From assembly GCF_001428025.1 (NCBI RefSeq), contig NZ_LMSC01000006.1:351174-415173 (forward strand): a DNA stretch of 64,000 nt. The letters run 5' to 3'. This document shows, piece by piece, positions 25,747-35,240 of this stretch (its first letter is position 1; every line of letters begins with the position of its first letter). This DNA comes from Phycicoccus sp. Soil748. Its GTDB lineage: Bacteria; Actinomycetota; Actinomycetes; Actinomycetales; Dermatophilaceae. A program made the translations under genes and the position numbers. The notes beneath the pieces were generated by a model. That model was given only the letters and a program-made list of their open reading frames with translations, did not search any database and was not told the DNA's origin.

Positions 25747-26178
25747 ATGTCCGCCCACCCGCTCACCCCGGTCCCCGTCAACCCCGCCTCGCTGCCGACG
25801 CCGAGCGGCTACTCGCACGGGACGCTGTCGGGCAACACGTTGTACCTCGGAGGGCAGACGGCGCTCGACGCGCAGATGCAGATCGTGCCGGGCGGGATCG
25901 TCGAGCAGTTCCGGCAGGCGTTCTCCAACGTCCTGGCGACCCTGGCCGAGGCCGGCGGTGTGCCCGAGGACCTCGTGAGCATCACGATCTACCTCACCGA
26001 CATCCCGGACTACCAGGCGCACGGGCGCGAGATCGGCCGCGCCTGGCGCGAGCTGGCCGGGCCGGTCTACCCCGCGATGGCCGGCATCGGCACGACGGCG
26101 CTGTGGCAGCCCGAGGCCCTCATCGAGATCGTCGGCGTCGCCGTCATCCCTGACGAGCGGCTCCTGCCTCCGCGGTGA
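25747..26178 (+). CDS. RidA-family protein linked to the aryl-CoA operon
   Basis: A 143-residue RidA-fold protein with YLGGQTALDAQMQIV, FSNVLATLAEAGG and ITIYLTDIPDY, then the C-terminal LIEIVGVAVIP. It differs clearly from the RidA at 8.3 kb. It is divergent from the aryl-CoA operon and shares its operator region. Enamine or imine hydrolysis would suit a pathway with an amino-substituted ring such as 2-aminobenzoyl-CoA (inference). GGAGGT ends 3 bases before ATG 25747. The last 35 bp overlap the end of the convergent paaX gene. Confidence 0.88.
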   Translation: MSAHPLTPVPVNPASLPTPSGYSHGTLSGNTLYLGGQTALDAQMQIVPGGIVEQFRQAFSNVLATLAEAGGVPEDLVSITIYLTDIPDYQAHGREIGRAWRELAGPVYPAMAGIGTTALWQPEALIEIVGVAVIPDERLLPPR

Positions 26179-27001
26179 CGAAGTCGTGGGCCGGGCCCGC
26201 GAGCACGCGGTGCAGGGCGAAGAACGTCTCGGCCGCCCTCGTGCCCGACCACGAGGCGGGCAGCAGGTCTGTGGGCAGGCCCGGGTCGAGGTAGGGAAGC
26301 CGGCGCCACGCCGTGAGGGCGCGCACGTAGTCGGCGAACGCGTCCGGCCCGGACGGCACCTCTCGTCGGGCGGCCCACGCCTGCCGGGCGGGCTCGTGGG
26401 CCTCGAGGAAGTCGGTGTAGAGCTGCTCCAGCGTCACGAGGTCCCACCACTGGGCGACCTTGGCCGCCGGGTCGCCGAAGGCGAGGTACTCCGCGCGGAA
26501 GAGGTCGACGTACGGGTGGAGCCCGTCGCCCAGCAGCACCTCGCGCGCGTCGTCGGCGAGGTGCCCGGGGGCGATCCACACCCCCGACGACACCGTGCCG
26601 AAACCGAGCCAGGACAGGCGCGATCGCAGCGCATGCCGCTTCTGCCGCTCCGACTCGGGCACGGAGAAGACGACCACCACCCAGTCGTGCGCCTGCTGCT
26701 CGCGGCGGGCGAAGATCCGGCGGTCGCCGACCTCGAGCACCGCGCGGGCGTACTCCGACAGGGCGTAGCCGGCGACGCCACCGCGGCGCTCCGCCTCGAC
26801 GATGCCGCGGCGCTTGAGCCGCGACAGCGACGACCGCACGGCCTGCTCGTCGACACCGGCCGCCGCCATGAGGCGGATCAGGGCGCTCACGCTGATCCAG
26901 CCGCCGAACTCGCGGACGTAGAGGCCGAGCATGGTGACGATGAGCGCGCGCGGCGGCAGGGGTCCCCGTTCGCTGCCGCCCTCGAGCTCCGTCGTCGTCA
27001 C
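26144..27001 (-). CDS. PaaX-family transcription regulator
   Basis: A 285-residue PaaX-type regulator. The N-terminal winged helix has WISVSALIRLMAAAGVDEQAVRSSLSRLKRRG, the central domain WVVVVFSVPESERQKRHALRSRL, and the C-terminal domain WWDLVTLEQLYTDFLEAHEP, as in the phenylacetyl-CoA-responsive repressor. Such proteins bind aryl-CoA thioesters, which suits control of the neighbouring aryl-CoA operon. I set the start at GTG 27001, which lies 7 bases after TACATT (leaderless); longer frames upstream are poorly coding. It converges on and overlaps ridA by 35 bp. Confidence 0.9.
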   Translation of the reverse strand: MTTTELEGGSERGPLPPRALIVTMLGLYVREFGGWISVSALIRLMAAAGVDEQAVRSSLSRLKRRGIVEAERRGGVAGYALSEYARAVLEVGDRRIFARREQQAHDWVVVVFSVPESERQKRHALRSRLSWLGFGTVSSGVWIAPGHLADDAREVLLGDGLHPYVDLFRAEYLAFGDPAAKVAQWWDLVTLEQLYTDFLEAHEPARQAWAARREVPSGPDAFADYVRALTAWRRLPYLDPGLPTDLLPASWSGTRAAETFFALHRVLAGPAHDFVTAEAGAARQG

Positions 27002-27098
27002 GGGAGGCAATGTATCCGGCGGCGCGGCGTGGTCCCGTGCCGACCGCGGGTGCGGCCCCTTGCCGGACGGTGGGGTGCAGCCACCTGTCGGGCCGTGC

Positions 27099-27163
27099 TT
27101 GTCCGGGGCGGCCACCGGGCCTTAGTCTTCCGTAAGACAGAAGCGGAACTCCATATCGTGGAA
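27099..27163 (+). promoter_or_regulatory. malic enzyme promoter with two phased TTCC-N7-GGAA sites
   Basis: -35 TTGTCC (27099-27104), 18-bp spacer, -10 TAGTCT (27123-27128). Site 1 TTCCGTAAGACAGAA (27128-27142) begins at the last base of the -10; site 2 CTCCATATCGTGGAA (27149-27163) begins 21 bp later. Positions over the transcription start fit repression. The probable ligand is the IclR/AllR protein encoded at 52.3 kb. Confidence 0.65.
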
Positions 27164-27178
27164 TTGCGAGGTCGTCAG

Positions 27179-28596
<1,418 letters not shown>

Positions 28597-28600
<4 letters not shown>

Positions 28601-29850
28601 CCTTCGACGCCACCGACCTCACCGCCGAGCTCGACACCCACCTTGCGGACGCGGATGCCCTTCTCGCACAGGCATTCCCGGGCGAACGGGCCGCGCGACA
28701 GCCCGTCCACACCGTGTACGTGCCGGCCGACCGCTACGACGCCGGCCTCGTGCCGCGCTGGGGCAAGGAGGCGCTCGCGGCGCTCGACGAGCACGGGGGC
28801 AGTGCGACCGAGTACGCAGCGGTGCTGGGACTGCCTGCCGACCTGGCCGACGAGGTGGTCACCCGCGTCCGGGCCAAGCTCGCGAGCGAGCCTGTCGAGG
28901 ACCTGCGCATCGACCTCGAGGACGGCTATGGCGTGCGGTCCGACGACGAGGAGGACGCCGCGGTCGATGCCGTTGCAGCCGCGCTGCGTGCGGCCCTCGA
29001 CGCGGGGGATGCGGCTCCCTTCAACGGCATCCGGTTCAAGAGCTTCGAGGCGCCGACCCGGGCCCGGGGCGTCCGCAGCCTTGCGCGGTTCGTCGAGGCG
29101 GTGACGGTGGACGGACGGCTGCCGGACGGGTTCGTGGTGACGTTGCCGAAGGTGACGTCGGTGGACCAGGTCGAGGCGATGGTCACCGCCTGCGATCGAC
29201 TAGAAGCGGGACTCGAACTGGTTTCTGGCGCAATGGGTTTCGAGATCCAGGTGGAGACGCCGCAGTCCATCCTCGGCCCGGACGGGACCGCGCTCGTCGC
29301 CCGGATGGTGCACTCCTCGGCCGGACGGTGCACCGGCTTGCACTACGGCACCTACGACTACTCCGCCTCGTGCGGCATCGCGGCGGCCTACCAGTCGATG
29401 GAGCACCCGGCCGCCGACCACGCCAAGGCCGTGATGCAGGTCGCCGCCGCAGGCACCGGCGTCAGGCTCTCCGACGGGTCGACCAACGTCCTGCCGGTCG
29501 GCGACCGCGACCAGGTCCACGCGGCATGGGCGCTGCACGCGCGACTGGTGCGGCGGTCGCTCGAACGCGGCTACTACCAGGGCTGGGACCTTCACCCTGC
29601 CCAGCTGCCCAGCCGCTACGCCGCGACCTACGCCTTCTACCGCGAGGGCCTGCCGGCGGCCGCCGAACGCCTGCGCAACTACGTCGGGAGCGTCGACTCC
29701 GGCGTCATGGACGAGCCCGCGACGGCGAGGGCGCTGGCTGACTTCGTCGTGCGCGGGCTGGACTGCGGCGCGGTCGACGCCGACGAGGTCGAGGCGCTGA
29801 CCGGCATCGACCGCGCGAGGATGGACGTCCTGGCCCGCCGCTCTGCCTGA
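28597..29850 (+). CDS. HpcH/HpaI/citrate-lyase-beta-like protein (DUF6986 type)
   Basis: A 417-residue TIM-barrel protein of the CitE/HpaI/malate-synthase superfamily. LRIDLEDGYGVRSDDEED (about 108-125) is the metal-binding acidic loop, and MGFEIQVETPQSIL carries the second acidic ligand region. FKSFEAPTRARG and YQGWDLHPAQLPSRYAA are further marks. It resembles the aldolase-like DUF6986 group often found in uricase clusters. The substrate is unknown; glyoxylate-condensing or -releasing chemistry is a reasonable guess. It overlaps the malic enzyme gene by 4 bases (ATGA), so the two proteins are co-produced. Confidence 0.82.
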
Positions 29851-29868
29851 CCCCTCTCCCCTCTCTTC

Positions 29869-29918
29869 GGTTTGGGGGCGCGAGGGTGCGGTATTGCGCA
29901 CTCTCCTGCCCCCAAACC
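29869..29918. repeat. hairpin element with GTTTGGGGGC outer arms
   Basis: Outer arms GGTTTGGGGGC (29869-29879) and GCCCCCAAACC (29908-29918) pair perfectly. Inside, an 8-bp stem with one G-U pair continues after a small internal loop. It starts 18 bp after the DUF6986 stop and can act as its terminator. The outer arms match those of 14946-14995. Confidence 0.75.
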
Positions 29919-29952
29919 TCAGGATGGTGCGCGGAGAAGTAGCGTGAGCGGC

Positions 29953-30501
29953 ATGCGGGTGCGCGTGGAGTTCACGACCGAGCCGTTCCACGGCGAGGAC
30001 GACGACGTGCCCGCCCACGTCACCGCCGCGGCGGACGCACTCCGGGAGGCGGGCCTCGCGCCCGACCTGGGCCCGCTCGGTACCAGCGTCGATGGCGAGG
30101 CCGAGGCCGTGGTGCCCGCCGTCGCCGACGCGATGCGGGCGGCGCTGGCCGGCGGCGCCACGCGTATGACGCTCACGCTGAGCGACCTGGCCGCGCCCAC
30201 GGAGCACGGGGTGGCGCCGGCGACGGCGGGCGGGCGGCGTACCCAGCCGGTGGGCCAGCCGACGGACCTCTCGGACGGCCTGGCGCGCCTCATCGCGGCG
30301 GTCGAGGTGGAGCTGGGCAGCCCGCTGGCCGACCTGCCCCGCGCCGGAAAGCAGCAGGCCGTGCGGCTGCTGGAGGAGCGCGGTGCCTTCGAGATGCGCC
30401 GCAGCGCCGAGACGGTGGCCGAGGCGATGGGCCTGACCCGCTTCACCGTCTACAACTACCTCAACCGCGTCCGCGAACCCGCCGAGCCACCCGCCGGCTG
30501 A
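29953..30501 (+). CDS. MTH1187/YkoF-like domain fused to YheO-type HTH, probable regulator
   Basis: A 182-residue protein of two parts. Residues about 1-75 match the thiamine-binding MTH1187/YkoF fold (VRVEFTTEPF, ALREAGLAPDLGPLGTSVDGE, GATRMTLTLSDL). Residues about 120-176 match the HTH of YheO-type regulators (LPRAGKQQAVRLLEERGAFEM, ETVAEAMGLTRFTVYNYLNRV). A ligand-sensing DNA-binding protein is likely. TAGCGT lies 7 bases before ATG 29953; GTG 29944 with GGAG upstream is an alternative start. It lies directly before the uricase promoter, whose TCAACA palindrome is a candidate target. The ligand is unknown. Confidence 0.8.
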   Translation: MRVRVEFTTEPFHGEDDDVPAHVTAAADALREAGLAPDLGPLGTSVDGEAEAVVPAVADAMRAALAGGATRMTLTLSDLAAPTEHGVAPATAGGRRTQPVGQPTDLSDGLARLIAAVEVELGSPLADLPRAGKQQAVRLLEERGAFEMRRSAETVAEAMGLTRFTVYNYLNRVREPAEPPAG

Positions 30502-30504
30502 GCG

Positions 30505-30563
30505 CCGAAGTCTGGGACTTCGGGCCAACGCAGGCGCGGGAGAGCCGAGGTCTGGGACTTCGG
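30505..30563. repeat. two hairpins of the same 19-bp sequence, 40 bp apart
   Basis: CCGAAGTCTGGGACTTCGG (30505-30523) and its near copy (30545-30563, one change giving a G-U pair) each fold into an 8-bp stem with a 3-base loop. They lie just after the regulator stop and may terminate it. They open the 354-bp stretch 30502-30855, otherwise filled by the uricase promoter and a 160-bp leader in which nothing else is recognised. Confidence 0.7.
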
Positions 30564-30618
30564 GGCGCGCGAGCCCACCTGGCACGGGTGGTCGGGGGTG
30601 GACAGCGACAACTCGTTT

Positions 30619-30693
30619 TCAACAAACTGTTGACCCTGCCCTGCCGCCGCCCTATCGTTCCATCATTCGTAAACAGTTTTCCGTATCACGGAA
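30619..30693 (+). promoter_or_regulatory. uricase promoter with two operator classes
   Basis: -35 TTGACC (30630-30635), 17-bp spacer, -10 TATCGT (30653-30658). TCAACAAACTGTTGA (30619-30633) overlaps the -35. TTCCATCATTCGTAA (30658-30672) begins at the last base of the -10, and TTCCGTATCACGGAA (30679-30693) begins 21 bp further. The layout suggests two repressors, one shared with xdh and one with the glyoxylate genes. Confidence 0.7.
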
Positions 30694-30855
30694 CTCAGGA
30701 ACCGCCCGGCGCCCAGGAGCGCCACGCGACACCCCGACCCACCCGGTCCTCGTGTCGTGGCACACGGCCCCCGCAGCGCGGGGCGCCCGGACCCGAACCC
30801 ACCGCCACGGCACACGCCGCGTGGCCCGACGGAGCACCCGCGAGGAGCACCTGTC

Positions 30856-31764
30856 ATGACCTACGTCCTCGGACCCAACCAGTACGGCAAGGCGGAGAAC
30901 CGCGTCGTCCGCATCTACCGCGACACCGCCCGCCACGAGATCCGCGACCTCAACGTCTCCAGCGCCCTGCGCGGCGACTTCCGCGAGGCGCACGTCACCG
31001 GCGACCAGGCCAACGTGCTGCCGACCGACACCCAGAAGAACACGGCGTTCGCGTATGCCAAGCAGCACGGCATCACCTCCCCGGAGGACTACGCCCTCGC
31101 CCTGGGCTCCCGCTTCCTCGACGTGACGCCGGCCGCCACGGCCAGCCGCGTCGAGGTCGAGGAGTACGCGTGGGACCGCATCGAGGTCGGCGGCCAGGGC
31201 CACGACCACGCCTTCGCCCGCCGCGGCGGCGAGGTGCGCACCACGGTCGTCACCCAGGACCGCAGCGGCGACACCCCGCGACAGTGGGTGGTGTCCGGGC
31301 TCAGGGACCTCGTGGTACTGAAGTCCACCGGCTCGGAGTTCAAGGGCTTCCTGCGGGACGAGTACACGACGCTGCAGGAGGCCGACGACCGGATCCTGGC
31401 GACCTCGCTCGTGGCCCGCTGGCGCTACGAGACCACCGAGGGCGTCGACTGGAACAAGTCGTTCGACGACATCCGCACCGTGCTGCTCGAGACCTTCGCG
31501 ACGACCTACAGCCACGCGCTCCAGCAGTCGCTCTACGCCATGGGGTCGGCGGTCCTCGAGGCCCACCCCGAGGTGGCGGAGGTCAAGTTCTCCGCGCCCA
31601 ACAAGCACCACTTCCTCGTCGACCTCAGCCCGTTCGGGGTGGAGAACGACGGCGAGGTGTTCATCGCCGCCGACCGCCCCTACGGGCTCATCGAGGCCAC
31701 CGTGCAGCGCGAGGGCGGGTCGGACGCCGGCGACGCCTGGCTCACCGTCCCGGGCTTCTGCTGA
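30856..31764 (+). CDS. urate oxidase (factor-independent uricase)
   Basis: A 302-residue cofactor-free uricase that oxidises urate to 5-hydroxyisourate. K12 (QYGKAENRVV) and T57 (VLPTDTQKNT) match the catalytic Lys-Thr pair. KSTGSEFKGFLRDEYTTL and PNKHHFLVDL are uricase signatures. Length is normal and no leader peptide is seen. ATG 30856 has GAGGAG 8 bases upstream; the frame beyond it reads through the long leader. The two permease genes follow after 7 and 111 bp, forming a urate-use operon with uraD and HIUase. Confidence 0.96.
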   Translation: MTYVLGPNQYGKAENRVVRIYRDTARHEIRDLNVSSALRGDFREAHVTGDQANVLPTDTQKNTAFAYAKQHGITSPEDYALALGSRFLDVTPAATASRVEVEEYAWDRIEVGGQGHDHAFARRGGEVRTTVVTQDRSGDTPRQWVVSGLRDLVVLKSTGSEFKGFLRDEYTTLQEADDRILATSLVARWRYETTEGVDWNKSFDDIRTVLLETFATTYSHALQQSLYAMGSAVLEAHPEVAEVKFSAPNKHHFLVDLSPFGVENDGEVFIAADRPYGLIEATVQREGGSDAGDAWLTVPGFC

Positions 31765-31771
31765 GGCGGGC

Positions 31772-33184
31772 ATGCGACTGCGACAGCGGACAACGACGTC
31801 CGCACCCAGCGCCCGCCGCCAGCACCAGGGGCGTCCGGAGGACCAGAGGTACGGCGCCGGCCCCCTGCTCGCCTATGGCACCCAGCACATCCTGACGATG
31901 TACGGCGGGGTCATCGCCCCACCGCTCATCGTCGGCGGCGCCGCCGGCCTCAAGCCCACAGACATGGCCCTGCTCGTCACGGCCGGCCTGTTCGTCAGCG
32001 GTCTCGCGACCCTGCTGCAGACCCTGGGCCTCGGTCCGTTCGGGAGCCGGCTGCCCATCGTCCAGGGCATCTCGTTCGCCAGCGTCTCGACCATGGTGGC
32101 GATCGCGAGCGAGGGCGGCCTGCGCCCGGTCTTCGGCTCGATCATCGTCGCCGGTCTCATCGGCCTCGTGGCGTCCTCGTTCTTCGCCCAGCTGGTGCGG
32201 CTCTTCCCGGCCGTCGTCACGGGAACGATCATCACCGTCATCGGGCTGTCGCTGCTGCCGGTGGCCTTCCAGTGGGCGATGGGCAACAACGCCGAGGCGC
32301 CCGGCTACGGCTCCATGGGCAACATCGGCTTCGCCGGGCTCACGCTCCTGGTCATCCTCGTGATCAGCCGGGTCTTCCAGGGCGCCGTCTCCCGGTTGTC
32401 GATCCTCCTCGGCCTCGTCGTGGGCACGGCCATCGCAGCCCTCACGGGGCGCGCGGACTTCTCCTCGGTGGGTGACGCCCAGGTCGTCGCGCTGCCGCAG
32501 CTGTTCCACTTCGGCTCGCCCACGTTCCAGGCGGGCGCGATCGTCTCGATGACCATCGTGGTCTTCGTCATCATGACCGAGACCACGGCCGACATCCTCG
32601 CGATCGGCGAGATCGTCGGGACGAAGGTCGACGCCCGTCGCGTCGCCGACGGCCTGCGCGCCGACATGGCGGCGACGACCGTGGCACCGGTGTTCGGCAC
32701 CTTCCCCGCGAGCGCGTTCGCCCAGAACGTCGGCCTGGTCGCGCTCACCGGCATCAAGAGCCGGTATGCCGTGGCGGCCGGCGGTGGGGTCCTGCTCCTG
32801 CTCGGGCTGCTCCCGGTCGTGGGGGCGGTCGTCGCCGCGATCCCGTACCCCGTCCTCGGTGGAGCCGGCATCGTGCTCTTCGGCTCCGTGGCCGCGAGCG
32901 GCATCCGCACCCTGTCCCGCGTGGAGTACCACGACAACCTCAACATGGTGATCGTCTCCGTGGCGGTCGCAGTCGGCATCATCCCCATCGCGGCGCCGAC
33001 GTTCTGGGACGGCTTCCCGGACTGGTTCGCCACGATCATGCACTCGGGCATCAGCGCCACCGCCGTCGTCGCCGTCGTCCTCAACGTGCTTTTCAACGAG
33101 GTCAAGGCCGGCAACCGGCCCGGCGCCTCGGTGTTCGCCGCCGCCGAGCGCGAGAAGGACGACCTGGCCCGCACCTCCCACTGA
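31772..33184 (+). CDS. NCS2-family purine/urate permease
   Basis: A 470-residue nucleobase-cation symporter with about 14 membrane segments. YGTQHILTMYGGVIAPPLIVGG opens the transporter. The substrate motif IMTETTADILAIGEIVG and the NAT signature region FAQNVGLVALTGIKSRY are clear. The N-terminal 30 residues are basic and cytosolic. It follows uricase by 7 bp, so urate is the best substrate guess, with xanthine possible. A 13-bp tandem repeat begins at its stop codon. Confidence 0.93.
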   Translation: MRLRQRTTTSAPSARRQHQGRPEDQRYGAGPLLAYGTQHILTMYGGVIAPPLIVGGAAGLKPTDMALLVTAGLFVSGLATLLQTLGLGPFGSRLPIVQGISFASVSTMVAIASEGGLRPVFGSIIVAGLIGLVASSFFAQLVRLFPAVVTGTIITVIGLSLLPVAFQWAMGNNAEAPGYGSMGNIGFAGLTLLVILVISRVFQGAVSRLSILLGLVVGTAIAALTGRADFSSVGDAQVVALPQLFHFGSPTFQAGAIVSMTIVVFVIMTETTADILAIGEIVGTKVDARRVADGLRADMAATTVAPVFGTFPASAFAQNVGLVALTGIKSRYAVAAGGGVLLLLGLLPVVGAVVAAIPYPVLGGAGIVLFGSVAASGIRTLSRVEYHDNLNMVIVSVAVAVGIIPIAAPTFWDGFPDWFATIMHSGISATAVVAVVLNVLFNEVKAGNRPGASVFAAAEREKDDLARTSH

Positions 33185-33235
33185 GCAGCCCCACTGGGCA
33201 GCCCCACTGGGCAGCCCCACTGGGCAGCCCCACTG
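33184..33235. repeat. 13-bp tandem repeat, four copies
   Basis: RGCAGCCCCACTG is repeated at 33184, 33197, 33210 and 33223. The array starts in the stop codon of the first permease gene, whose last codons resemble a degenerate earlier copy. It lies in the 111-bp gap before the second permease. Confidence 0.85.
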
Positions 33236-33295
33236 AGCAGGACCCGTTCCACCCCAACCCATCCCGACCCTTCTGCCGGAAGGAAGGTGCCTGTC

Positions 33296-35230
33296 ATGAG
33301 CACAGCCACCGACACACCCCGCACCACCTCTCGCCCGTCCCGCCACCCCGTCGACGAGGTGCTGCCCGTCCCGCGGCTCGCCGTCTACGGCTTCCAGCAC
33401 GTCCTGGCGTTCTACGCCGGTGCGGTCATCGTGCCGATCCTGCTCGCGAACTCCATCGGGCTCAGCACCCAGGAGCTCATCCACCTCATCAACGCCGACC
33501 TGTTCACCTGTGGCATCGCCTCGATCATCCAGTCGGTCGGCTTCTGGAAGGTGGGGGTCAAGCTGCCCCTCCTGCAGGGCGTGACCTTCACCGCGGTCTC
33601 GCCGATGATCGCGATCGGCCTCGCGGCCGGTGGTGGCACCGACGGCCTGCTCGTCATCTACGGCGCGGTCATCGTGGCGGGGTTGTTCACCCTCCTCATC
33701 GCGCCGTACTTCAGCCGGCTCATCCGGTTCTTCCCACCGGTGGTCACGGGGTCGGTCATCACCATCATCGGCCTGGCCCTGCTGCCGGTGGCGGCCGCCG
33801 ACGCGGCCGGTGGGGCCGGTCCGACGCTGCACCCCGAGAGCGGGCGCAACCTCGCGTACGCCATCGGCACCCTGGCACTCATCGTCGCGATCCAGCGCAT
33901 CTTCAAGGGCTTCATGGCGACCGTCGCGGTGCTCGTCGGCCTGGTCGTCGGCACCCTCGTCGCCTGGACCCTCGGTGACGCGGACTTCGGCGCCGTGTCC
34001 GGCTCGGGCTGGGTCGGGGTCACCACCCCGTTCCACTTCGGCTGGCCGCGGTTCTCGGTCGCCGCGATCATCTCGATGATCGTGGTCATGCTCATCACGG
34101 CCGTCGAGACCACCGGCGACGTCTTCGCCACCGGTGAGATCGTCGAGAAGCGGATCGGCCGGGACGACATCGCCCGGGCGCTGCGGGCCGACGGCCTGTC
34201 GACCACCATCGGCGGGGTCTTCAACTCCTTCCCCTACACCTGCTTCGCCGAGAACGTCGGCCTCGTCCGGCTGACCCGGGTCAAGAGCCGCTGGGTCGTC
34301 GCCGCCGCCGGCGCGATCATGATCATCATCGGCCTGGTGCCGAAGGCCGGGGCGCTCGTCGCCGGGATACCGCACCCGGTGCTCGGTGGCGCGGCGCTGG
34401 CCATGTTCGCCACCGTCGCCGTGGTCGGCTTCCAGACCCTGTCGCGCGTGGACTTCCACGACCACCGCAACGTCGTCATCGTCGCCACCAGCGTCGGCCT
34501 GGCGATGTACGTCACCGCCCAGCCCGACGTCGCCAAGGCGGTGCCGGAGTGGGCGCAGATCATCCTCGGCTCAGGCATCACGCTCGGCTCGATCACGGCC
34601 ATCGTGCTCAACCTGCTGTTCCACCACGTCGGCTCCAGCCGCGGTCCGGCCGTCGCCGGCGCCCCGGGGAGCGGCCTGGTGCGGCTCGCCGAGGTCAACC
34701 AGATGTCGCGGGAGCAGTTCGTCGACACCTTCGGCGGCCTGTTCCAGGGACCGCGCTGGGCCGCCGAGCGGGCTTACGACAGCAGGCCGTTCAGCGACAC
34801 GACCGACCTGCGCCGCTCCTTCCAGGAGGCCCTGTTCTCAGCCACGGAGGAGGAGCAGCGCCAGCTCATCGACTCCTACCCCGACCTCGGCGCCGACAGC
34901 GTGGCCGAGGGCATGGAGGGTCAGGGCTCGCTCGTCGATCAGGCCTCCCTCGGCCTGACGCGCCTCGACGAGAAGGCCCAGGGCGAGCTGTCCGACCTGA
35001 CCAGCCGCTACCGCGACCGGTTCGGCTTCCCGCTGGTGACCTGTGTGCGCGACCGCGACTCCTTCGAGCAGGTCGTCCGGGCAGGATGGGACCGGCTCGA
35101 GAACTCCGAGTCGCAGGAGCACGCCGCGGCCCTCGTGGAGATCGCCAAGATCGCCGGGTACCGCTTCGACGACCTCGTCGCCGACGCCAACCCGATCCAC
35201 GCGTCCCGCGCCCGGTTCGCCCACGAGTGA
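33296..35230 (+). CDS. NCS2 permease fused to an OHCU-decarboxylase-like domain
   Basis: A 644-residue fusion. Residues about 20-445 form an NCS2 permease (GFQHVLAFYAGAVIVPILLA, VETTGDVFATGEIVEKRIG, FAENVGLVRLTRVKSRW). Residues about 460-640 match 2-oxo-4-hydroxy-4-carboxy-5-ureidoimidazoline decarboxylase (NQMSREQFVDTFGGLFQGPRW, YRDRFGFPLVTCV). At the catalytic HPDLA/HPRIG motif the sequence reads SYPDLG: Tyr528 replaces the histidine, and Asp548 stands where Glu is usual. The domain may be inactive or changed. ATG 33296 is preferred to GTG 33287 because GGAAGG lies about 8 bases before it. A separate intact uraD follows. Confidence 0.93.
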   Translation: MSTATDTPRTTSRPSRHPVDEVLPVPRLAVYGFQHVLAFYAGAVIVPILLANSIGLSTQELIHLINADLFTCGIASIIQSVGFWKVGVKLPLLQGVTFTAVSPMIAIGLAAGGGTDGLLVIYGAVIVAGLFTLLIAPYFSRLIRFFPPVVTGSVITIIGLALLPVAAADAAGGAGPTLHPESGRNLAYAIGTLALIVAIQRIFKGFMATVAVLVGLVVGTLVAWTLGDADFGAVSGSGWVGVTTPFHFGWPRFSVAAIISMIVVMLITAVETTGDVFATGEIVEKRIGRDDIARALRADGLSTTIGGVFNSFPYTCFAENVGLVRLTRVKSRWVVAAAGAIMIIIGLVPKAGALVAGIPHPVLGGAALAMFATVAVVGFQTLSRVDFHDHRNVVIVATSVGLAMYVTAQPDVAKAVPEWAQIILGSGITLGSITAIVLNLLFHHVGSSRGPAVAGAPGSGLVRLAEVNQMSREQFVDTFGGLFQGPRWAAERAYDSRPFSDTTDLRRSFQEALFSATEEEQRQLIDSYPDLGADSVAEGMEGQGSLVDQASLGLTRLDEKAQGELSDLTSRYRDRFGFPLVTCVRDRDSFEQVVRAGWDRLENSESQEHAAALVEIAKIAGYRFDDLVADANPIHASRARFAHE

Positions 35231-35240
35231 GGAGATCGGC

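Noticed and set aside
27158-27178. GTG 27158 as malic enzyme start
   Set aside because: It falls inside the operator and has no ribosome site, while ATG 27179 has GAGG at a good distance.
33184-33235. Tandem repeat as a CRISPR array
   Set aside because: Units of 13 bp follow each other without spacers, and no cas gene is present.
31742-34465. A 907-codon open frame on the minus strand across both permease genes
   Set aside because: It is antisense to two clear NCS2 genes, is rich in Asp/Gly/Arg/His with no domain, and arises from the GC codon bias, as do most long antisense frames here.
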